This document shows, piece after piece, positions 1 through 5,824 of a stretch of DNA of 6,365 nucleotides. The DNA is from Anaerolineae bacterium (lineage in GTDB: Bacteria; Chloroflexota; Anaerolineae; B4-G1). Within the stretch, counting starts at the first letter, position 1. The number at the start of each line of letters is the position of its first letter. The stretch lies in the NCBI GenBank assembly GCA_016783285.1, contig JADHWW010000093.1, forward strand, positions 1-6,365. The letters are read 5' to 3'. The notes under the pieces are model-generated. The model did not search any database and was not told where the DNA came from. It worked only from the letters and a program-made list of their open reading frames with translations. Both the position numbers and the translations under genes were made by a program.

Positions 1-2
1 TT

Positions 3-833
3 TCAACTCACGCCGCCCAATTTCAGGCGGTGGCCTTCAAGGGCGATTTCGAGGCCAACGTCGCCAGGATCGCAACCTGGGGCTACGACGGCGTCGAACT
101 TGCCATCCGCGACCCCAGGCTGGTGGACGGCGCTGAACTAGCGCGCGTAGTGTCGGCGCACGGGTTGGTCGTGCCCGCCATCGGCACCGGCCAGGCCTGG
201 GGCGAAGAAGGGCTCTCCTTCACCGACCCCGACCCGGCCGTCCGCGCCGCCGCCGTCGAGCGCACTCAATCTCACGTTCCCTTCGCCGCCCGGATGGGGG
301 CAGCCTGCGGTGAGCCCTTCGGCTCTGCTCAGGACAGGCCTGGTCGAACCGTCATCATCATCGGCTTACTACGCGGTATCGTCAAACCGGGCGTGGATCA
401 GACGCAGGCGATGGATTGGCTGGTGGATTCGTTGCAGCAGTGTTGCGCGGCAGCACAGCCCCGTGGTGTGCGGCTGGCACTAGAGCCGATCAACCGGTAT
501 GAGACCACGCTGGTCAACAACGTGGCCCAGGGACTCGACCTCATCGAGCGCGTCGGCGCCGACAACTTTGGCCTCTTGCTGGACACCTTCCACATGAACA
601 TCGAAGAACCGGTGATCGAGGAGAGCATCCGGGCCTGCGGCGACCGCATCTTCCACTTCCACGTGGCCGACTCCAACCGCTGGTATCCCGGCGCAGGACA
701 CTTGGACTTTGAGTCCATCCTGGAGACCCTCTTTGCCACCGGCTACCAGGGCTTTGTCTCCGGCGAGTTTTTGCCCCTGCCTGACGCCGACACGTCGGCC
801 CAGCGGGGCATCGCCTACTTGCGATGTTTGTAA
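3..833 (+). CDS. Sugar isomerase/epimerase, xylose isomerase-like TIM barrel (5' partial)
   Basis: Metal-dependent TIM-barrel enzyme of the xylose isomerase-like / D-tagatose 3-epimerase superfamily, probably cytoplasmic. The four usual metal ligands are visible in order: Glu at 483-485 (LEPINRYE), Asp at 582-584 (LLDTFHMNIEE), His at 660-662 (FHFHVADSNR, with the substrate-contacting Arg in SNR) and Glu at 765-767 (SGEFLP). About 276 residues are present. A GTG at 30 could serve as start, but the codons before it (STHAAQFQA) continue the first beta strand, so I read the gene as cut by the left edge with roughly ten residues missing. A repeat-derived insertion interrupts the protein near residues 103-116, between RMGA and the strand VIIIGLLRG. 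The gene lies upstream of uxaC with a 113-base gap, so a role in uronate or ketose interconversion is plausible. Substrate is not determinable; hydroxypyruvate isomerase or an inositol-type isomerase are alternatives. Confidence 0.85.
   Translation, partial: STHAAQFQAVAFKGDFEANVARIATWGYDGVELAIRDPRLVDGAELARVVSAHGLVVPAIGTGQAWGEEGLSFTDPDPAVRAAAVERTQSHVPFAARMGAACGEPFGSAQDRPGRTVIIIGLLRGIVKPGVDQTQAMDWLVDSLQQCCAAAQPRGVRLALEPINRYETTLVNNVAQGLDLIERVGADNFGLLLDTFHMNIEEPVIEESIRACGDRIFHFHVADSNRWYPGAGHLDFESILETLFATGYQGFVSGEFLPLPDADTSAQRGIAYLRCL
311..348 (+). repeat. Short dispersed repeat inserted in frame (copy A)
   Basis: This stretch contains AGCCCTTCG and GCTCAGG blocks, a self-complementary AGGCCT at 336-341, and a terminal TCGAA that partly mirrors the TTCG of the left arm. 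Positions 313-340 match 2745-2772 in uxaE at 22 of 28 bases (9 of 9 in the first block, 7 of 7 in the second). It encodes GEPFGSAQDRPGR in a spot where relatives, as I recall them, pass directly from the MGA-type helix end to VIIGLLRG. From memory it resembles a small palindromic repeat common between genes in Chloroflexota and other bacteria; no search was run. Confidence 0.7.
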
Positions 834-946
834 CGGAGGACTTTGAAGATTCTGAGTGCACTGAGAACGCTGAAGAAGACGCGATGTTCAGCGGATTCAG
901 CAAATTCAGTGCCTCAGTGGTTCAAGGGTTCAAGCAAATTGGAACT
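834..946. repeat. Gap between epimerase and uxaC filled with degenerate tandem repeats
   Basis: This 113-base gap is less GC-rich than the flanking genes and is repetitive. TTCAGCGGA, TTCAGCAAA and TTCAG run with a 9-base period at 887-909; TTCAAGGG and TTCAAGCA run with an 8-base period at 921-936. CTGAG-type words occur at 851-875. It begins just after the epimerase stop with a strong Shine-Dalgarno-like GGAGGA (835-840) that has no well-placed ATG behind it. The uxaC frame stays open across the gap, back to an ATG at 824 inside the upstream gene, but the encoded residues are repeat-like and outside the family's normal N-terminus. I see no convincing -35/-10 pair and no terminator hairpin. 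Confidence 0.6.
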
Positions 947-2359
947 ATGATGACGTATCCCAAATGGCACCTGCCCCCAGACCGGTACTTTGACCCGGCG
1001 CAACGCCGCGTCGCGCGGGAACTGTACCAGTCGGTGGCCGACCTGCCCATCGTCAGCCCGCACGGCCACGTGGACCCCCGTCTCTTCGCCGACGAGAACG
1101 CCACCTTTGGCACGCCCGCCGAGTTGCTCATCATCCCAGATCACTACGTCTTCCGCATGCTCTACTCGCAGGGCATTCCGCTGGAATCGCTGGGCGTTCC
1201 CGCCGGCGCCGGGGAGCAGGATCATCGCAAAATCTGGCAGACCTTTGCCGAGAACTGGGATCTCTTTCGCGGCACGCCCACCGGTATCTGGCTGGCCTAC
1301 GTGTTCAACGAGGTGTTCGGCATCGAGGAGAAACTGACGGGGGCCACGGCGCAGGCCATCTACGACCATACGGTGGACAAACTATCTTCGCCCGAGTTCC
1401 GTCCCCGCGCCCTGTTCGAGCGGTTCAACATTGAGGTGCTCTGCACCACCGACTTTGCCACCGATTCACTGTGTTATCACCAGGCCATCCGAGATTCTGG
1501 CTGGACAGGGGACATTCGGCCCACCTTTCGCCCCGACGATGTGGTTCACCTGCTGAGGCCAGGCTGGCGGCAGAACATTGACGCGCTCAGCGAACTCACG
1601 GGGATTGAAGTCAACTCCTATCCGACTTTGATCGAGGCGTTAGAAAACCGCCGTGCCTTTTTCAAAACAATGGGGGCGGTCGCCACCGACAGCGATGGCA
1701 CCTCGTTAGCCACCGGCGAACTAGCACCGCGTGAGGCGGACCAGATTTTCCAGCGCGCGCTGTCTGGCGAGGCCACCGCCGAGGACGCAGCCCGCTTTTT
1801 CGGCCACATGCTGATGGAGAGCGCGCGGATGAGCATCGAGGATGGGCTGGTGATGCAGGTGCATTTTGGTTCGTATCGCAACCACAACCAGTCGCTCTTT
1901 GACCGCCTGGGGCCAGATATGGGGTGCGACATCCCCATCCAGGCCGAGTTCACGCGCAATCTCCGCCCGTTGCTGAACAAGTATGGCAACGATCCACGCC
2001 TGACCTTTGTCGCCTTTACGCTGGACACATCCACCTATACCCGCGAACTGGCCCCCCTGGCGGGGCACTATCCGGCTATGAAACTCGGCCCGCCCTGGTG
2101 GTTCCACGACAGCGTCAACGGGATGCGTCGTTATTTCGACCAGGTGATGGAGACCACCGGGCTGCACAACACCGTCGGATTCACGGATGACACCCGCTCC
2201 TTCCCTTCGATCTCTGCACGGCACGACCTGTGGCGGCGCATGAGCGCCAACTGGCTCGCCGGCCTGGTCGTGCGGGCCATCGTGGACGTGGACGACGCCC
2301 AGGAGATGATTTGGGATCTGGCGTATGGGCTGGCCAAGCGGGCTTACAAGTTCGAATGA
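947..2359 (+). CDS. uxaC: Uronate (glucuronate/galacturonate) isomerase
   Basis: Cytoplasmic uronate isomerase (EC 5.3.1.12) of the amidohydrolase superfamily. It interconverts D-glucuronate with D-fructuronate and D-galacturonate with D-tagaturonate, the first step of hexuronate catabolism. Starting at 947 the protein is 470 residues, the usual length for the family. Visible motifs: HGH at residues 39-41 in SPHGHVDPRLF (the HxH metal site at the end of strand 1), DHY at 65-67, CTTDFATDSL in the middle, LGPPWWFHDS with the tryptophans at 384-385, and GFTDDTRSF with Asp415-Thr416-Arg417 (the family's DxR signature). All catalytic regions look intact. Two adjacent ATGs (947, 950) are equally possible and neither has a clear ribosome binding site. 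In-frame ATGs at 824 and 884 would add repeat-encoded residues and overlap the previous gene, so I do not use them. The stop overlaps a possible ATG of uxaE by four bases (2356-2359). Confidence 0.95.
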   Translation: MMTYPKWHLPPDRYFDPAQRRVARELYQSVADLPIVSPHGHVDPRLFADENATFGTPAELLIIPDHYVFRMLYSQGIPLESLGVPAGAGEQDHRKIWQTFAENWDLFRGTPTGIWLAYVFNEVFGIEEKLTGATAQAIYDHTVDKLSSPEFRPRALFERFNIEVLCTTDFATDSLCYHQAIRDSGWTGDIRPTFRPDDVVHLLRPGWRQNIDALSELTGIEVNSYPTLIEALENRRAFFKTMGAVATDSDGTSLATGELAPREADQIFQRALSGEATAEDAARFFGHMLMESARMSIEDGLVMQVHFGSYRNHNQSLFDRLGPDMGCDIPIQAEFTRNLRPLLNKYGNDPRLTFVAFTLDTSTYTRELAPLAGHYPAMKLGPPWWFHDSVNGMRRYFDQVMETTGLHNTVGFTDDTRSFPSISARHDLWRRMSANWLAGLVVRAIVDVDDAQEMIWDLAYGLAKRAYKFE

Positions 2360-2395
2360 GCGAATCGGCGAGTCAGCGAATCGGCGAGTCGGCGG
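2360..2395 (+). repeat. Octamer tandem repeat at the uxaC/uxaE junction
   Basis: Four consecutive octamers of the form GCGA[A/G]TC[A/G] occupy 2360-2391 (GCGAATCG, GCGAGTCA, GCGAATCG, GCGAGTCG), followed by a degraded GCGG. It can equally be read as two 16-base units differing at the last base. If uxaE began at the ATG at 2356, this repeat would be translated as SESASQRIGESAE; if it begins at 2413 the repeat is untranslated spacer. It resembles the low-complexity spacers at 834-946 in character, though not in sequence. Confidence 0.7.
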
Positions 2396-2402
2396 AAGAG
2401 TT

Positions 2403-2407
2403 GGAGG
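2403..2407 (+). promoter_or_regulatory. Ribosome binding site deciding the uxaE start
   Basis: GGAGG lies five bases before the ATG at 2413, good Shine-Dalgarno spacing. The competing ATG at 2356 overlaps the uxaC stop, and its only translated gain is the octamer repeat. The site therefore favours 2413. Confidence 0.6.
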
Positions 2408-2412
2408 ATGAG

Positions 2413-3915
2413 ATGGACTTGGAAGAATTGACCGGCTTGACGGTTTACCCACGTTCGGTGACCCAGGCCGATGGCACAACCTTTTTTCTGGCGCATGGCC
2501 CCCAGGAAAAGGTACTGGGCATCCTGGGCGACACGACTGGCTTTGAGAGAAATTCGCAATTCGCAAATTCGCAATTCGCAATTCGCAATTCGCAATTTCT
2601 TTGCCCTCTCACGCCGAGCAATGTCGCCGCGCTGCGCGACCGGTTGCCCTGGCTGCGCCCCGTGCTGTTGGGTCTGCGGACCTCGGCCGGCTTCGGCGAC
2701 CGGCTGGGGCTGGCGACGCCGGGACACGTGCGGGCAGTCCGTGAAGCCCTTCGACGAGGCTCAGGGCAAGCCGGCATCGCGCCCATCTTTGCGCAGCAAT
2801 CGGTGCGCGAGAACGCCCGCACCGGCCGCACGCCGCAGCAGGTGATGGACGATGCCACCTGGGGCGTGTTCCAGGAGGGCTGGCGCGAGCCGTGGGGCGC
2901 TGACGCCGACCATCTCAAGACGCCCGCCGTCGTGGACGCTTTCGTCGCCGCCGGGTATACCTTTTTCACAATAGACCCCGGCGACCATGTGAACAACGAG
3001 GCGCACACCGCCCCACCCGCTAAAGTCGAAGCGAAGGTGCAGGCGCTACCCTGGGACGCGCTGGAGGACACGGCGCAGGATTTGGAGCGCCGATATCTGG
3101 GCCGCTCCTTCGACCTGGGGGAAACCGCTCTCACCTTTGAGCGGGAGACATTGTGGCGGGCGGCAGCCAAGTACAGCCGCGCGGTGGCCCACACGGTGCG
3201 GATGTACCGTTACCTGGTTGAGCACTTTCCCGAAAGCTCCCAGCTTTCGAGAAGGTCTGGTTTTGAGTTGGAGATCTCGGTAGACGAGACAGAGACACCC
3301 ACCTCACCGGAGGAGCACTTTTTCATCGCCAGCGAGTTGCGCCGGTTGGGGGTGCGGTGGGTCAGCCTGGCCCCTCGTTTCATCGGCCGTTTCGAGAAAG
3401 GCGTGGACTATATCGGCGATCTGGAGACGTTCTCGGCTGAGTTCGCCCGGCACGTGGCCGTGGCACGGGCGCTGGGGCCATATAAACTGAGCCTCCACTC
3501 CGGCTCCGACAAATTCAGCATCTATCCCATCGTCGCCCGGCTGGCAGATGGATTAGTACACCTCAAGACCGCCGGCACCAGTTACCTGGAGGCATTGCGG
3601 GCCATCGCCCAGGTGGACCCGGCCCTGTTCCGCGAGATCCTGGCCTTCGCCCGCGAGCGTTACAAGACCGACCGGGCCACCTACCACGTATCGGCGCAAC
3701 TGGCCCAGGTCCCCGTGCCCAGCGCGTTGAGCAACGCCGATCTCCCCACCCTGTTGGAGCAGTTCGACGCCCGCCAGGTGCTGCACGTGACGTATGGCTC
3801 GGTGCTGGATCAGTTTGGTGACCGGCTGCTGGAGGGACTACGGAAATATGAGGAGACTTACTACAACTTGCTGGAGTCTCATTTCAGACGGCACCTATCG
3901 CCTTTCACAGGATGA
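2413..3915 (+). CDS. uxaE: Tagaturonate epimerase (UxaE family) with three repeat insertions
   Basis: UxaE converts D-tagaturonate to D-fructuronate, letting galacturonate enter the glucuronate branch; the activity was described for Thermotoga, where it replaces the UxaB/UxaA branch. From 2413 the protein has 500 residues. Family-like blocks I recognise: TVYPRSV near residue 10, FAQQSVRENARTGRTP, a TIDPGDHVNNEAH block at 186-198, SVDETETPT at 289-297, HSGSDKFSIYP at 362-372, HLKTAGTSY at 383-391 and HVTYGSVLDQF near 458. The His, Asp and Glu residues of these blocks are likely catalytic or metal ligands, but I cannot assign roles. Three segments look foreign to the fold: residues 47-62 (NSQF repeats), about 110-120 (EALRRGSGQA) and about 272-281 (ESSQLSRRS). 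Each coincides with a DNA repeat, and the frame is kept in every case. It follows uxaC directly, which supports the pathway role. Activity despite the insertions is inferred only from the intact motifs. The alternative start at 2356 would add 19 residues. Confidence 0.88.
   Translation: MDLEELTGLTVYPRSVTQADGTTFFLAHGPQEKVLGILGDTTGFERNSQFANSQFAIRNSQFLCPLTPSNVAALRDRLPWLRPVLLGLRTSAGFGDRLGLATPGHVRAVREALRRGSGQAGIAPIFAQQSVRENARTGRTPQQVMDDATWGVFQEGWREPWGADADHLKTPAVVDAFVAAGYTFFTIDPGDHVNNEAHTAPPAKVEAKVQALPWDALEDTAQDLERRYLGRSFDLGETALTFERETLWRAAAKYSRAVAHTVRMYRYLVEHFPESSQLSRRSGFELEISVDETETPTSPEEHFFIASELRRLGVRWVSLAPRFIGRFEKGVDYIGDLETFSAEFARHVAVARALGPYKLSLHSGSDKFSIYPIVARLADGLVHLKTAGTSYLEALRAIAQVDPALFREILAFARERYKTDRATYHVSAQLAQVPVPSALSNADLPTLLEQFDARQVLHVTYGSVLDQFGDRLLEGLRKYEETYYNLLESHFRRHLSPFTG
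2551..2597 (+). repeat. AATTCGC heptamer tandem repeat inside uxaE
   Basis: Six units of AATTCGC run from 2551 to 2593; the third has one extra A (2565-2572), and a partial AATT ends at 2597. The array is AT-rich inside a GC-rich gene. Because 7 is not a multiple of 3, the three reading phases give NSQF, ANSQF and AIRNSQF in turn, and the array stays open with no stop codon. It lies between the N-terminal block ending GDTTGF and LTPSNVAALRDRL. From memory, such TTCGCAATT arrays are usually found between genes, so this copy is unusual. Confidence 0.9.
2742..2772 (+). repeat. Short dispersed repeat inserted in frame (copy B)
   Basis: This is a second copy of the element at 311-348. The core 2745-2772 shares 22 of 28 bases with 313-340, including AGCCCTTCG and GCTCAGG without mismatch. 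Here it is translated in a different phase, giving EALRRGSGQA between GHVRAVR and GIAPIFAQQ. In relatives, as I recall them, those two blocks are close together, so about ten residues look inserted. The copy lacks the right-hand TCGAA arm seen in copy A. Confidence 0.7.
3227..3253. repeat. Palindromic hairpin repeat inside uxaE
   Basis: TTCCCGAAAGCT (3227-3238) and AGCTTTCGAGAA (3242-3253) are inverted repeats around a 3-base loop, pairing at 11 of 12 positions with a perfect inner 8 bp (CGAAAGCT/AGCTTTCG). It encodes part of PESSQLSRRS, just before the conserved FELEISVDETETPT block. There is no T-run after it and it lies within coding sequence, so it is not a terminator. It looks like a third small repeat element accommodated in frame. 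Confidence 0.65.
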
Positions 3916-3916
3916 C

Positions 3917-3924
3917 GAGGAGGG
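3917..3924 (+). promoter_or_regulatory. Strong ribosome binding site of the galU-like gene
   Basis: GAGGAGGG sits nine bases before the ATG at 3934, in the 18-base gap after the uxaE stop. It is one of the strongest such sites in the window and fixes the start of the nucleotidyltransferase. Confidence 0.75.
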
Positions 3925-3933
3925 AATCGGCCA

Positions 3934-4836
3934 ATGGCTAAACCGATAACCAAAGCAATCGTTCCCGCCGCCGGGCTGGGCACGCGGCTTTTACCGGCCA
4001 CCAAGTCGCAGCCCAAAGAGATGCTGCCGGTGGGGCGCAAACCGGCGGTTCAATACGTGGTGGAGGAACTGCAGGCTGCCGGTCTGCGTCAGATTCTCAT
4101 AATCACCGGACGTCGCAAGCGGGCTATCGAAAACCACTTTGACGCGGACCCCGAACTTGTGTCGGCGTTGGAACAGGCCGGGAATGAAGCCGCGCTAGCG
4201 GACATGTCTTATCTCAATGGCAAGTCCCGTTTTTTCTACACCCGGCAGAGCACTCCCAGGGGACTGGGCCACGCGATTTCGCTAGGCGCCGATTTTGTGG
4301 ACAGCGACGACTGCGTGGTGGCACTGGGAGATTCCCTCGTCGCTGCTGAAAACCCCGCCGCCCCACTGCGAGCAATGATGCAAGTCCACCGTCAACTGGG
4401 AGCGGCGGCCATCGTAGCCGTGGAAAAGGTACCTCTGGAGGAAGCCTTCCGTTACGGCATCGTCAGCATTGATGGGGCTGAACCTCCCCCCGGCGAGCCG
4501 GTGGCCATGACCGACATCGTCGAGAAACCCCCGGCGGGCACTGCGCCCACCACCCTGGCCGTGGCCGCGCGTTACGTCTTCAGCCCGGCCATCTTTGCGG
4601 CCCTCAATCGCACGTTGCCCGACAAACGGGGAGAGGTTCAACTGACCGACGCGATCAAATTGCTGATACACATGGGAGAGCCAGTCTACGCCTGGCTTCT
4701 CTCTTCTGACGAGCGTCGTTACGATATCGGGAACTTTGAGAGTTACTTCCGCACCTTCATTGACTTTGCCCTGACTGACGAACGGTACGGCTACCTGGCC
4801 CGCAAGTACATCAAAGCCAAAGCGTATGAACTCTGA
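3934..4836 (+). CDS. galU: UTP--sugar-1-phosphate uridylyltransferase (GalU-like)
   Basis: GalU-type nucleotidyltransferase of 300 residues, the normal size. GalU makes UDP-glucose and pyrophosphate from UTP and glucose 1-phosphate in the cytoplasm. Motifs in order: the nucleotide-binding loop AAGLGTRLLPATK (residues 12-24) continuing into SQPKEMLPV (25-33), GLGHA (110-114), LGD with Asp133 (metal/nucleotide site), VEKP with Lys198 (sugar phosphate contact), EVQLTDAI (234-241) and RYDIGN (262-267). Relative to the Escherichia coli protein as I recall it, the AIPKEM and RYDCG signatures are altered here (SQPKEM, RYDIGN), so the sugar 1-phosphate could differ from glucose. Its last 11 bases overlap the start of the GHMP kinase gene, and it sits inside a uronate gene cluster. 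A UDP-glucuronate-forming role is therefore possible but unproven. Ordinary GalU supplying UDP-glucose remains the default reading. Confidence 0.88.
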   Translation: MAKPITKAIVPAAGLGTRLLPATKSQPKEMLPVGRKPAVQYVVEELQAAGLRQILIITGRRKRAIENHFDADPELVSALEQAGNEAALADMSYLNGKSRFFYTRQSTPRGLGHAISLGADFVDSDDCVVALGDSLVAAENPAAPLRAMMQVHRQLGAAAIVAVEKVPLEEAFRYGIVSIDGAEPPPGEPVAMTDIVEKPPAGTAPTTLAVAARYVFSPAIFAALNRTLPDKRGEVQLTDAIKLLIHMGEPVYAWLLSSDERRYDIGNFESYFRTFIDFALTDERYGYLARKYIKAKAYEL

Positions 4837-5824
4837 GCAGCGAAAAGTGATCTGTTCGGCGCCTGGTCGGGCCGGAATTATCGGCAATCCTACGGACATG
4901 TACGGCGGCGCGGTTCTCTCGTGCTCGGTGAGTAAACGTGCGCGCGTGACCGTGACGCCGGCCTCTCACCTGATGATCGAAACCGGCGGGCAAGAGTGCC
5001 GGATCACCAGCCGGGATGACCTGCGTCCCCAGCGCGACCGCTTCGACGTGGCGCGGGCCGTCCTCGACTATATGCGATTGCCGCCGCTGGCATGTCGCGT
5101 GCGCTACGAGAGCGAAATCCCCTTGCGCAGCGGGCTGTCGGGATCCACGGCGCTGGTGGTCGCCTTGCTGCAAGCGCTGCTGGCCTGGCAGGGAGAATAT
5201 CCCAGTCCTTACCGGCTGGCCGAGAGGGCCCGCTACATCGAGTTGAACTATCTCAAGGTCGTGTGTGGTTACCAGGATGCCTACATGTGTACCTTTGGCG
5301 GCCTGAACTATATGGACTTTCGGGGCAAGCAATTCTACCGCGAAGCCGAGGCCGAACTCTTTGCCACCATCGAGCCGCTGGCTGCCTACGTGCCAGAGTT
5401 ACCTTTTGTGTTGGGTTTTACCGGCGTGCAGCACGCCTCCGGCGCGGTGCACAAACCGCTCCGCGAGCGCTGGCTGGAGGGAGAAGCGACCGTGGTGGAG
5501 GGATACAGGCACATCACAGAGATCGCCCGCATGGGCAAAAAGGCGCTCCTGATGGCCGATTGGCCGCTGTTGGGACGGCTGATGAACGAGAATCACGCCA
5601 TCCAGCGCGACCTGGGCGGCTCTGGCGAATCGAATGAAAGGCTGATCGCTGTCGCCCTGGAGGCCGGTGCGCTGGGGTCAAAGTTGGCCGGCGCCGGCCA
5701 CGGCGGCACGATCATCGCGCTCTGGCCCTGGCCGGACACCACGCGGCTGGAGGAGGCCCTGCACGAGGCCGGCGCATCGGCGATCTATCATCTCAAGGTA
5801 GCGCCAGGGGCAATAATCGAGTAA
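4826..5824 (+). CDS. GHMP-family sugar kinase, glucuronokinase-like
   Basis: ATP-dependent small-molecule kinase of the GHMP superfamily, 332 residues. Motif 1 is APGRAGIIGNPTDMYGG (residues 12-28), motif 2 the phosphate loop PLRSGLSGSTALVVA (from residue 99), motif 3 KLAGAGHGGT (286-295). A GYQDAYMCTFGGLNYMDF block (148-165) carries the likely catalytic Asp151. The GNPTD form of motif 1, and the VHKPLRERWLEGE and LMNENHAIQRDL segments, recall plant glucuronokinase (glucuronate to glucuronate 1-phosphate) as I remember it. The QD and GGLN block also fits heptose kinase HddA-like and other anomeric sugar kinases. The start ATG overlaps the end of the galU-like gene by 11 bases and has no visible Shine-Dalgarno sequence, which suggests translational coupling. 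An anomeric sugar kinase paired with a nucleotidyltransferase is a classic salvage arrangement; glucuronate as substrate is inferred from motif and neighbours. Confidence 0.85.
   Translation: MNSEQRKVICSAPGRAGIIGNPTDMYGGAVLSCSVSKRARVTVTPASHLMIETGGQECRITSRDDLRPQRDRFDVARAVLDYMRLPPLACRVRYESEIPLRSGLSGSTALVVALLQALLAWQGEYPSPYRLAERARYIELNYLKVVCGYQDAYMCTFGGLNYMDFRGKQFYREAEAELFATIEPLAAYVPELPFVLGFTGVQHASGAVHKPLRERWLEGEATVVEGYRHITEIARMGKKALLMADWPLLGRLMNENHAIQRDLGGSGESNERLIAVALEAGALGSKLAGAGHGGTIIALWPWPDTTRLEEALHEAGASAIYHLKVAPGAIIE

Noticed and set aside
824..946. N-terminal extension of uxaC from the ATG at 824 or 884
   Set aside because: The extra residues come from repeat DNA, the 824 start overlaps the upstream gene without a ribosome binding site, and 470 residues from 947 already matches the family length.
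834..946. Internal promoter in the longest gap
   Set aside because: TTGAAG at 844-849 has no acceptable -10 element at proper spacing, and the region is repetitive.
843..950. Small 35-codon TTG-start reading frame whose TGA overlaps the uxaC ATG
   Set aside because: The GGAGGA is only two bases from the TTG, the peptide derives from repeat DNA, and nothing else supports a leader peptide.
2230..2412. Extended uxaE beginning inside uxaC
   Set aside because: The upstream part of that open frame is an out-of-frame reading of the conserved uxaC C-terminus.
1721..2581. Long open frame on the minus strand (286 codons)
   Set aside because: It lies across uxaC, the junction repeat and the start of uxaE; its composition is the shadow of GC-rich coding sequence and no domain is recognisable.
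2551..2597. CRISPR-like array
   Set aside because: The period is only 7 bases with no spacers; it is a simple tandem repeat.
2445..3194. Minus-strand open frame of 249 codons opposite uxaE
   Set aside because: It is serine/arginine-rich shadow sequence antisense to conserved UxaE blocks.
3227..3253. Rho-independent terminator
   Set aside because: The hairpin lies inside uxaE coding sequence and is not followed by a T-run.
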